From the NCBI GenBank assembly GCA_015064285.1, contig SVSN01000002.1, forward strand, positions 28,407-92,406: DNA of 64,000 nucleotides, written 5' to 3'. Source of the DNA: Oscillospiraceae bacterium. GTDB taxonomy: Bacteria; Bacillota; Clostridia; Oscillospirales; CAG-272. Below the pieces are notes generated by a model. The model ran no database searches. It worked only from the letters and a program-made list of their open reading frames with translations, and was not told the DNA's origin. Numbering within the stretch: the first letter of the stretch is position 1; every line of letters starts with the position of its first letter. A program made the translations under genes and the position numbers. Below are positions 1-6,886 of the stretch, piece after piece.

Positions 1-858
1 TACGCCCGTCCCTATGACCGTGCCAAATGGAATTATCTGTTCCACGACGGCTCCCAAGAACAGATTATCACTGAAATGCTCCGGTACCAGAATCCGGACG
101 GCGGCATGGGGCATGGCTTTGAACCGGACGTTCTTCTTCCTCTGTCCGCTGCTATTCCTACGGCAGAAGCCATTTTTCAGACGTATGATTACGGTCTGGA
201 CACCAACGGTCACTGGTTCCGTGACATTCTGGCATATTTTGAAAATTCGGTACAGGACATTCCCAAGTACTGGGAGGACTGTCCGAAGGAAGCCATGGAG
301 TATCCTCATGCCCCCTGGTGGAACTGGGCACCCTGCACGGTGTTCAATCCCAATCCCTGCGGTTGTGTGGCCTCTGCGTTTCTCCGGTACGGTACCCCTT
401 CCCAGAAAGATTTGGGCCTGCGGATCGCCCGGGACTGTTTTGCCCTGCTCTGCAGCCGGGATTTCTGTGGAGATCACGACACGCTGAACATACTGACGCT
501 GGTGGAACAACTGCATGCTGCAGGTTCTGCGCTGATCACAGACGAAATTCTCTCCGCCATGCGCCGACGGATTCTGGAAAACACCTGCTTTGATGCCTCC
601 AAATGGAACGAATACTGTTTCCAGCCCCTGGATTTTGTATCTTCCCCGGATGCATTGTGGTATGACACCGTAAAGGACGGCATTGCAGAAAACATCAGCT
701 TCTGGCTGGATTCCCTGAACGAAAGCGGTGTGTGGGAGCCGAACTTCTCCTGGGGCGTGGATTCCGATGTTTCCCGACAGGTGACACAGAACTGGCGCGG
801 ATATATCACCGTCAAACGGGCACGGATCCTGAAGCGTTTCGGTCTGATCGAACAATAA
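1..858 (+). CDS. Conserved protein, alpha/alpha-toroid-like, 5' partial
   Basis: The frame is open from the first base, so the start lies outside the window; 285 codons are visible and it ends with TAA. I do not recognise a named family. The stretch QNPDGGMGHGFEPD near the visible start resembles the QxxDGGxG repeats of terpene cyclase/prenyltransferase alpha-alpha toroids. The rest is Trp- and Pro-rich (PHAPWWNW) and helical, without membrane segments. That fold is shared by squalene cyclases and many carbohydrate-active proteins, so the resemblance does not fix a reaction. The gene converges on a histidine phosphatase gene, and the two share a hairpin terminator. Confidence 0.6.
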   Translation, partial: YARPYDRAKWNYLFHDGSQEQIITEMLRYQNPDGGMGHGFEPDVLLPLSAAIPTAEAIFQTYDYGLDTNGHWFRDILAYFENSVQDIPKYWEDCPKEAMEYPHAPWWNWAPCTVFNPNPCGCVASAFLRYGTPSQKDLGLRIARDCFALLCSRDFCGDHDTLNILTLVEQLHAAGSALITDEILSAMRRRILENTCFDASKWNEYCFQPLDFVSSPDALWYDTVKDGIAENISFWLDSLNESGVWEPNFSWGVDSDVSRQVTQNWRGYITVKRARILKRFGLIEQ

Positions 859-870
859 CCATATACTGCA

Positions 871-911
871 AAAAGCTGCCGCATATCCGTTTCGGATACG
901 TGACAGCTTTT
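871..911. terminator. Bidirectional hairpin terminator
   Basis: AAAAGCTG and CAGCTTTT form the outer stem, and a second helix (CATATCCG/CGGATACG) lies inside it. A T-rich tail follows on the plus strand and A-rich sequence precedes it, so it can serve both convergent genes. Confidence 0.7.
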
Positions 912-923
912 GTTTTTATGCAA

Positions 924-1646
924 TCAATACCGCAGATGCTTACTGTTGTTGTATGCGGTGGGGAGATTTTCTGCGTACAGATGTCCGTCAGAAGACCATG
1001 TCAGCACCTTCGGCACCGTAAAACCGTCCTTTTCCGCAAATTCAATCACGGTCAGGTTGGAATGGCTGATATCAAAATGGGTAGTAAATACCGGATACGG
1101 GATGTGCAGCAGGTGGCTCAGGAAAGCCATGCCGAAACCGTGGTGCGCAAACATGGCAACCCGTTCATTATTGGACTTTGTAACCTGATACACGCCGCTC
1201 TTGCCCACTCTCTGGTAGCCCAGTTCCGCAAAAAATGCATCCGATTCCCGACGGATCCGTTCTTCGCCCTTTCCGAAATCGTACTTCACAAGACGGGGAT
1301 CCGTGTACCACTGGTCACCCATTTCCTGAATGGCTGTTTCGTTGAAGATTTCCTGAATATCCCGTCTGGCAAAGCACCAGGTACGCTTGCCGGGTTCGTA
1401 TTCAATGGCGTAATCGTTCCAGGCGTGGCTCTCGTTGCACCAGTCCAGCTGGGTGATGGACATCTTCAGCATTTCCGCTGCCGGTTCCGCAGTCTGATAG
1501 GCTCTGGTGGAGGTGGAGGAATAGATCCGGTCCAGACCGAACTTGGCAAGTCGTCTGCCTACTGCTTCCGCCTGTCTCCGTCCCAGGGGGGTCAGCGCGT
1601 CCGGAGAATATGTGGGGTCGCCGTGTCTCACATAGAAAAATAACAT
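924..1646 (-). CDS. Histidine phosphatase family protein
   Basis: About 240 aa. The N-terminus MLFFYVRHGDPTYS holds the RHG motif whose His is phosphorylated in the phosphoglycerate-mutase-like superfamily. LTPLGRRQAEAVGRRL and SSTSTRAYQTAEP follow, the usual second Arg region, and a later HHGFG gives the second catalytic His. Phosphatase on a small phosphorylated metabolite is likely; the substrate cannot be read. I chose the ATG at 1646 because GAGG lies 9 nt upstream; a GTG six bases further up (1652) has poor spacing. It follows the phosphofructokinase gene by about 11 nt on the same strand, so the two are probably cotranscribed and the substrate may be glycolytic. Confidence 0.8.
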   Translation of the reverse strand: MLFFYVRHGDPTYSPDALTPLGRRQAEAVGRRLAKFGLDRIYSSTSTRAYQTAEPAAEMLKMSITQLDWCNESHAWNDYAIEYEPGKRTWCFARRDIQEIFNETAIQEMGDQWYTDPRLVKYDFGKGEERIRRESDAFFAELGYQRVGKSGVYQVTKSNNERVAMFAHHGFGMAFLSHLLHIPYPVFTTHFDISHSNLTVIEFAEKDGFTVPKVLTWSSDGHLYAENLPTAYNNSKHLRY

Positions 1647-1657
1647 TTTCACATACC

Positions 1658-2914
1658 TCAGTCGATCACAAACTGTACCGGGATCCCGTTTTCATAGCGG
1701 ATAACCGGCTCGCCCTGAATCAGGGGCAGAATATAGTGCAGGCATTCTTCTGTCACATGATTGCCGGCTTCATTGATAAAGTCTCTCGGCACGCTGCGTA
1801 CCTGGTTGGCAATGCTGGCAATATCGCTTGCCTTGAATTCCACAGCATAATCCCCTTCTGCCCGCTGAATGGAGATCATATGTCCGCTCACGCCGTTGGA
1901 TGCAGCCTGTACAGCCGCCATACCGGCACCGGAGGATTCGGTCAGGTCGGTGAGAGAAGAACAGTGGGAAGCGCATCTCTGGGGCAGATTCAGCTCAATG
2001 GAACGAACCTTGCAGCCGATTTCAGCCTTGACAGCCAGTTCCAGCGCCTTGCCGGTACCGGCCAGATACTTGTGTCCGAACGCGTCGGTGGAACCGCTCT
2101 GGGTACCTTCACCCACATAGGTGCCGTCCGCAAAACGAATCCCTTCCGAAACGGCAACCACCACATTGGGATGCTTTTTCAGCGCTTCCTTCACATCGGC
2201 AAAGAAAGCATCCATGGAGAAGGTCACTTCCGGCAGATACACCAGATCCGGTGCATAGCCGTTTATGATACCGGGCAGTCCTGCGGAAGCAGTCAGCCAG
2301 CCGGCATCTCGGCCCATGATCTCCACGATGGTCACAGCGGGTACGGTGTATACCGCGCAGTCACGGATGATTTCGGAGATGGTGGTAGCGATGAACTTGG
2401 CGGCAGAACCGAAACCGGGGGTATGGTCTGTTCCCATCAGGTCATTGTCGATGGTCTTCGGTACACCGATGGCGCACATTTCATAATCAGATGTCTTGAG
2501 ATACTCAGTCAGCTTGGCAACGGTATCCATAGAATCGTTGCCGCCGATATAGAAGAAGTAGCGGATATCGTACTTTTTGAACAGCGCGATCAGATTTTCA
2601 AAGAAAGCTGTGTCCTTATGGGGATCCGGCAGCTTTTTCCGGCAGGAGCCCAGCCCTGCAGCGGGTGTATGGGACAGAAGCGTTACTTTGTCTTCATCCA
2701 TAGAACCGTCAGCAGCGGCAAAGAGTTCTGTCAGATCCACTGTCCGTTCCGCCAGAAACCCTTCGATCCCGTTGCGCATCCCGTACAGCTTGGTGATATG
2801 TTCCCCATTATCCGCAAAAACACCCCGGATCACACCGGCCAGGGTCGCATTGATGGCTGCGGTAGGGCCGCCGGACTGTCCGACAACTGCCGCACCTTTT
2901 AACAGTTTTTCCAT
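1658..2914 (-). CDS. pfp: PPi-type 6-phosphofructokinase
   Basis: 418 aa. It phosphorylates fructose 6-phosphate in glycolysis in the cytoplasm. The N-terminal VVGQSGGPTAAIN phosphate-binding loop (about residues 10-22), IGGNDSMDT (about 123-131), GVPKTIDND (about 150-158) and MGRDAGWL are all family signatures. Asp in GGNDS where ATP enzymes have Gly, and Lys in PKTIDND where they have Gly, are the known marks of pyrophosphate-dependent enzymes, so PPi as donor is inferred. Start at 2914 is supported by GGAGG at good spacing; longer in-frame starts lack this. A TTGACA-17-TATGAT promoter lies just upstream. First gene of an operon with the histidine phosphatase. Confidence 0.88.
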   Translation of the reverse strand: MEKLLKGAAVVGQSGGPTAAINATLAGVIRGVFADNGEHITKLYGMRNGIEGFLAERTVDLTELFAAADGSMDEDKVTLLSHTPAAGLGSCRKKLPDPHKDTAFFENLIALFKKYDIRYFFYIGGNDSMDTVAKLTEYLKTSDYEMCAIGVPKTIDNDLMGTDHTPGFGSAAKFIATTISEIIRDCAVYTVPAVTIVEIMGRDAGWLTASAGLPGIINGYAPDLVYLPEVTFSMDAFFADVKEALKKHPNVVVAVSEGIRFADGTYVGEGTQSGSTDAFGHKYLAGTGKALELAVKAEIGCKVRSIELNLPQRCASHCSSLTDLTESSGAGMAAVQAASNGVSGHMISIQRAEGDYAVEFKASDIASIANQVRSVPRDFINEAGNHVTEECLHYILPLIQGEPVIRYENGIPVQFVID

Positions 2915-2975
2915 ATATGCCTCCAGCGTTTTACGCCAATCATTCATGTTTCGCATAAAAATCCATTGTAGGTAT

Positions 2976-3004
2976 ATCATACCACAATTTGTTTCCTCTG
3001 TCAA
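2976..3004 (-). promoter_or_regulatory. SigA-type promoter for pfp operon
   Basis: On the minus strand TTGACA and TATGAT are separated by 17 nt, about 60 nt upstream of the pfp start. Confidence 0.7.
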
Positions 3005-3119
3005 GAAGGTTCGATTAACTTAGAAAAAACCCGCTTTTTAGCACATTTTATGCTCGATTTTTTCTTGTGATTTGTGGATTCGTCCCCCATTGCGACATTT
3101 TTTTACCCCATGGCCGGAG

Positions 3120-3125
3120 TATAAT
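3120..3125 (+). promoter_or_regulatory. Possible -10 element of spoIIA operon
   Basis: TATAAT lies about 60 nt upstream of spoIIAA. No good -35 is seen at 16-18 nt, only a T-run. In Bacillus the operon is read by SigH, but I found no convincing SigH consensus, so the true promoter is uncertain. Confidence 0.3.
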
Positions 3126-3187
3126 ATACATACCGTACAGGGAATTCCCCAGAGAACTCCCGGAAAACAAAAAAGCCGGAGGCTATT

Positions 3188-3523
3188 ATGCAAAAAAATG
3201 AACGAGGACTGCGCTGTCTGGAATCGGACGGCTGCCTTACTGTCTATCTGGAAGGAGACATAGACCATCATTCCGCCCAGACAATCCGCTCCCGGATTGA
3301 CACCAAACTGTTTCTGACACGCCCACGTGAGCTGGTTCTGGATCTCTCCAGAGTCAACTTCATGGACAGCGCCGGGCTGGGACTGATTCTTGGCCGGTTC
3401 ACCAAAGCTGCCGAGCTGGGCGTACAGTTCCGTCTGGCAAGTCCCAATCGTCACATTCAGAAAATCCTGGATCTGGCCGGTATGGAAAGACTGATCCCCA
3501 TCACCGCCGCCCGTTCCAGCTGA
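3188..3523 (+). CDS. spoIIAA: Anti-sigma F factor antagonist SpoIIAA
   Basis: 111 aa STAS-domain protein. It binds and displaces SpoIIAB from SigF in the forespore and is inactivated by phosphorylation on serine. The conserved MDSAGLGLILGR motif is present, with the phosphorylatable Ser at residue 61. LVLDLSRVNFMDSAG and the C-terminal IQKILDLAGMERLIPI complete the fold. Length is normal (about 110-117 aa). GGAGG lies 5 nt before the ATG. The gene order spoIIAA-spoIIAB-sigF, with 10 and 48 nt gaps, makes the identification firm rather than a generic RsbV-like antagonist. Confidence 0.95.
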   Translation: MQKNERGLRCLESDGCLTVYLEGDIDHHSAQTIRSRIDTKLFLTRPRELVLDLSRVNFMDSAGLGLILGRFTKAAELGVQFRLASPNRHIQKILDLAGMERLIPITAARSS

Positions 3524-3533
3524 GGAGGTTATC

Positions 3534-4058
3534 ATGCAAAACATCAGACAGGAAATGCATCCGGAACAGGAGAACGCGCCGCTCTCTCCGGCCGGTCAGG
3601 AATCCAAAGACACCCGTATTCTGAACGAATGCCGCCTGGTGTTCCCTTCCCTTTCTGCCAACGAAGGGTATGCCCGTGCCTGCGCAGCCGCTTTCTGTGC
3701 CCAGTTGGACCCCACCGCCACGGAAATTTCCGACATCAAATGTGCCGTTTCGGAAGCTGTGACCAATGCCATCGTCCACGGCTACAGAGACCGGATCGGC
3801 GAGATCATCATGACCCTGCGGCTGCTGCCGGACCGGACTGTCCGCATTGAAATCCGGGACAAGGGATGCGGCATCGAGGATATTGACAGAGCAAAAACAC
3901 CGCTGTACACCACGGATCCGGCAGGCGAGAGAAGCGGCATGGGATTTACCGTCATGGAGAGTTTTATGGACTCTCTGCGGGTTCTTTCCACCCCCGGGAA
4001 AGGCACCAAAATCACCATGACCAAAAAATTCACCTATATTCCCCGCAGCCGCCGATGA
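3534..4058 (+). CDS. spoIIAB: Anti-sigma F factor SpoIIAB
   Basis: 174 aa HATPase_c serine kinase. It holds SigF inactive before septation and phosphorylates SpoIIAA. The N-box SEAVTNAIVHGY (residues 73-84), G1 box DKGCGIED (109-116), G2 box RSGMGFTVMESFMD (133-146) and GKGTKITM are visible, the Bergerat ATP fold in order. It carries roughly 28 more residues at the N-terminus than the usual 140-146 aa family member; the start is nevertheless supported by GAGGAGG directly upstream, so the extension looks real. Flanked by spoIIAA and sigF. Confidence 0.94.
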   Translation: MQNIRQEMHPEQENAPLSPAGQESKDTRILNECRLVFPSLSANEGYARACAAAFCAQLDPTATEISDIKCAVSEAVTNAIVHGYRDRIGEIIMTLRLLPDRTVRIEIRDKGCGIEDIDRAKTPLYTTDPAGERSGMGFTVMESFMDSLRVLSTPGKGTKITMTKKFTYIPRSRR

Positions 4059-4106
4059 AATACATATCCGGCTTCCCGTATTGCCGGAAAAAAGGGGGAT
4101 ATATCC

Positions 4107-4865
4107 ATGACGGATACACAGAACTATATATGGACTGACACGGAAACGGGCGGAAAATTTGATGCCAACCGGGCGGATCTGCTGCGCTATCAGGCCGGGG
4201 ACACTTCTCTGGAAGCGGTTCTGATGGAGCGCAATGCACCGCTTGTAAACGGACTTGCCTGCCGTTTCCGCGGAAGAGGGGTGGAATACGAAGACCTTGT
4301 GCAGATAGGTTCCATCGGTATGCTGAAAGCCATCCGCAGTTTTGACTGTGAACGTGGTACGGCGTTCTCCACCTATGCAGTACCTCTGATCATCGGGGAA
4401 ATCCGGCGGTTTCTCCGGGATGACGGAATGATCAAGGTTTCCCGGAACCAGAAGCGTATCGGTGCAATGCTGATGCGGGAACGGGAGAAATATCTGGCGG
4501 AACAAGGCTGCGAACCCACACTGGAAATCCTGGCAGAAGCTGTGGGACTTTCCCCGGAAGAAGCTGCTGTTGCCATGGACGCCTCCATGCCGGTGCATTC
4601 CCTCTCGGAGGTCATCGGTGACGAAGATTACACACTGGAAAACGTGATCCCCGCAGCGGAAGATACCCTGGGGAAAATGCTGGAGCATATCGCATTGGAA
4701 GAAATCATCGGTACCCTGCCGGAACTGTGGCGGAAAATCCTGCTGCTGCGGTATTACCGGGAATATTCCCAGCAGCAAACCGCCGATGCACTGGGACTGA
4801 CACAGGTCAAAATCTCCCGGGAAGAGAAGAAAATTTTCACCAGGCTGCGGCAGGAGCTGGCCTGA
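4107..4865 (+). CDS. sigF: RNA polymerase sporulation sigma factor SigF
   Basis: 252 aa sigma-70 family factor for forespore-specific early transcription. Region 2 is clear: YEDLVQIGSIGMLKAIRSFD followed by FSTYAVPLIIGEIRRFLRDD and a VSR box (about residues 60-113). Region 3 (LEILAEAVGLSPEEAAVAM) and region 4 with the helix-turn-helix QQQTADALGLTQVKISREE (about 218-236) follow. Length matches SigF (about 255 aa). Position as third gene of the spoIIA operon decides SigF over the related SigG or SigB. No spoVA genes follow; the next gene is a methyltransferase with its own promoter. Confidence 0.95.
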   Translation: MTDTQNYIWTDTETGGKFDANRADLLRYQAGDTSLEAVLMERNAPLVNGLACRFRGRGVEYEDLVQIGSIGMLKAIRSFDCERGTAFSTYAVPLIIGEIRRFLRDDGMIKVSRNQKRIGAMLMREREKYLAEQGCEPTLEILAEAVGLSPEEAAVAMDASMPVHSLSEVIGDEDYTLENVIPAAEDTLGKMLEHIALEEIIGTLPELWRKILLLRYYREYSQQQTADALGLTQVKISREEKKIFTRLRQELA

Positions 4866-4900
4866 GCGGCACAAAACCCACAGGCGCCGCTGCAAATCCA

Positions 4901-4930
4901 TTGACAATACAGCCGGAAATTTGCTATAAT
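4901..4930 (+). promoter_or_regulatory. SigA-type promoter
   Basis: TTGACA, 18 nt, TATAAT, about 70 nt upstream of the TrmH-family methyltransferase gene. This separates that gene from the spoIIA operon. Confidence 0.75.
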
Positions 4931-5000
4931 AACGGTATATGGCAAATCCGGCTTTTTTCTTTTTCCCAAGCCGTTTCATACAGGATACAGGAGGCATACC

Positions 5001-5831
5001 ATGCCGAATATCATAGAAATCACAGATCTGCAGAATCCGCTGCTGGATCCCTATGCCCGTCTGACCGAAAACCAGCTCCGTTCCCGCCGGAATCCGGACA
5101 AAGGCATATTTATTGCAGAGAGTAAAACCGTTGTCTCCCTGGCGCTGGACGCAGGATATACGCCTCTGTCCATGCTGATGGAACGGGGGCAGCTCCTGGG
5201 CGGTGCAAAGGATCTTGCTGACCGCTGCGGTGATATCCCCATTTACACAGCGGACAACAGGATTCTGGAACAGCTCACCGGCTTCTCCCTTTCCAGAGGT
5301 GTGCTTGCCGTCATGCGCCGTCCCGTTCTCCCCACAGTGGAGGAAGTATGCCGGAACGCCCGCCGGCTCGCAGTACTGGAAAACATCATGGATGCCGCCA
5401 ATGTGGGTGCGATCATCCGCAGTGCCGCGGCGCTGGGCATGGATGCTGTGCTGGTTACACCGCGCTGCAGTGACCCTCTTCTCCGCCGTGCCGCCCGGGT
5501 CAGCATGGGAACGGTGTTTCAGATTCCCTGGACGTACATCGGTGAGGACGCAGGCGACTGGCCGGAACGGGGCATGGCACAGCTGCATGCAATGGGTTTC
5601 CGCACGGCTGCCATGGCGCTTTCCAGGGATACGGTCAGCATCGGCGACAGGTGTCTGAAACAGGCGGAACGTCTGGCTGTTCTTCTGGGCACCGAGGGAA
5701 CCGGTCTCACCCCGGAAACCATTGCCGCCTCGGACTATACGGTAAAGATCCCCATGTATCACGGTGTGGATTCCCTGAACGTTGCGGCAGCCAGCGCGGT
5801 TGCTTTCTGGGAGATCTGCCGGGAAGACTGA
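5001..5831 (+). CDS. SpoU/TrmH-family RNA 2'-O-methyltransferase
   Basis: 276 aa. Transfers methyl from SAM to a ribose 2'-OH of rRNA or tRNA. The N-terminal third is the substrate-binding domain (NPDKGIFIAESKTVV). The SPOUT knot domain follows: LENIMDAANVGAIIRSAAALG (motif 1, about residues 130-150), LLGTEGTGLTPETI (motif 2, about 227-240) and KIPMYHGVDSLNVAAASAVAF (motif 3, about 249-269), with the catalytic Asn and Arg of the NVGAIIRSA segment retained. It is closest in plan to RlmB/TsnR-type enzymes; the target nucleotide is unknown. GGAGG precedes the ATG and a SigA promoter lies upstream. Confidence 0.88.
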   Translation: MPNIIEITDLQNPLLDPYARLTENQLRSRRNPDKGIFIAESKTVVSLALDAGYTPLSMLMERGQLLGGAKDLADRCGDIPIYTADNRILEQLTGFSLSRGVLAVMRRPVLPTVEEVCRNARRLAVLENIMDAANVGAIIRSAAALGMDAVLVTPRCSDPLLRRAARVSMGTVFQIPWTYIGEDAGDWPERGMAQLHAMGFRTAAMALSRDTVSIGDRCLKQAERLAVLLGTEGTGLTPETIAASDYTVKIPMYHGVDSLNVAAASAVAFWEICRED

Positions 5832-5856
5832 ATGCACCGGCTTTCCCACAGTTTTC

Positions 5857-5885
5857 TTGACTTATCCGGTAAGTTATGTTATACT
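5857..5885 (+). promoter_or_regulatory. SigA-type promoter
   Basis: TTGACT, 17 nt, TATACT, upstream of the TIM-barrel gene at 5971. Confidence 0.7.
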
Positions 5886-5970
5886 GAAACCACAAGCGAG
5901 CCTGCGGACAACGGCATTCTCCGTGCTTCCGGACAGGTTCAACCCAATATGATCTGATGAGGTAACAACC

Positions 5971-6789
5971 ATGCTGCCAACCATGAAAATCGGCGATCTT
6001 GAAATCACCCGGCTGATTGTAGGAAGCAATCCCTTTACCGGCAAATCCCATCTGACAGCGGATGTGGATGCCGATATGCGTACTTATTTTTCGGAAGAAC
6101 AGGCTTTTGCCATGCTGCGCCGCTGTGAAGAAGCCGGCATCAATGCTGTACAGTCCCGGGGAAGCATGCCTGTGATGGGTCTTCTGGGACGGTATCGTGC
6201 CGCCGGCGGAAAGATGCACTGGCTGGCCCAGTCCGGCAAGAACCTGACCACATTCGACGAGGAACTGGACGCCATGATGGAGTATGCCCCTGCGGCTGTC
6301 TGCATCCATGGGGAACTGGCTGACGAACTGTATCTCACAGGCATGCTGGACAAGCTGGGCGAGCTGCTGGATAAAATCCGCCGGAAACAGGTGCCTGCCG
6401 GGATCTGCGCCCATTTCCCGGAAGTGCTGGCGTATGCCGAAGAAAAGGGTCTGCGGCCGGATTATTACATGGCATCTCTTTATAACCTTTCCCAGCCGGA
6501 TCGTTCGCAGGATGTGAATCCCACGGGAGAACGGTTTGAAGACAGCGACATCCCCAAGATGTACCGGGTGATCCGCCAGCTTTCCGCCCCCACATTCGCC
6601 CTGAAAATCCTTGGCGCCGGACGCCGGTGTGCAGACCAGAAACAGGTACGCAGCGCTTTTCTGGAGGCTTTCTCGTCCATGAAACCGGGGGACGGGGTAC
6701 TTGTAGGTATGTTTGACAAATATATCGACCAGCCCCGCCTGAACGCCGCCTACACCCTGGAAGCCATCCGGCAGGCGGAAGAAAAATAG
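5971..6789 (+). CDS. TIM-barrel protein, aldo/keto-reductase-like
   Basis: 272 aa, soluble. The start MKIGDLEITRLIVGSNPFTG resembles the first strand of aldo/keto reductases (LGxTGLxVSxLGLGT), and ALKILGAGRR and VLVGMFDKYIDQ near the end look like later barrel strands with a phosphate- or cofactor-binding loop. The catalytic Tyr/Lys tetrad of reductases is not evident, so the reaction is unknown; a sugar-metabolism role would suit the neighbourhood. GAGG precedes the ATG. Own promoter upstream, followed after about 100 nt by a lipoprotein gene. Confidence 0.6.
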   Translation: MLPTMKIGDLEITRLIVGSNPFTGKSHLTADVDADMRTYFSEEQAFAMLRRCEEAGINAVQSRGSMPVMGLLGRYRAAGGKMHWLAQSGKNLTTFDEELDAMMEYAPAAVCIHGELADELYLTGMLDKLGELLDKIRRKQVPAGICAHFPEVLAYAEEKGLRPDYYMASLYNLSQPDRSQDVNPTGERFEDSDIPKMYRVIRQLSAPTFALKILGAGRRCADQKQVRSAFLEAFSSMKPGDGVLVGMFDKYIDQPRLNAAYTLEAIRQAEEK

Positions 6790-6886
6790 TTTTGATTACC
6801 CCGCAGACCTTCGCATGACAGGTTCTTCTCTGCTCTGCGGAGGTCTGTGTTATCGGATTCTCACACAGCATGGAGGCATTATCTGT

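Noticed and set aside
3060-3187. SigH promoter before spoIIAA
   Set aside because: I looked for the AGGA...GAAT consensus at the right spacing and found none; only an isolated TATAAT is present.
3501-5849. 782-residue minus-strand frame over spoIIAB, sigF and the methyltransferase
   Set aside because: The plus-strand genes have unmistakable motifs; the antisense frame has low-complexity Gly/His/Gln-rich composition typical of shadows.
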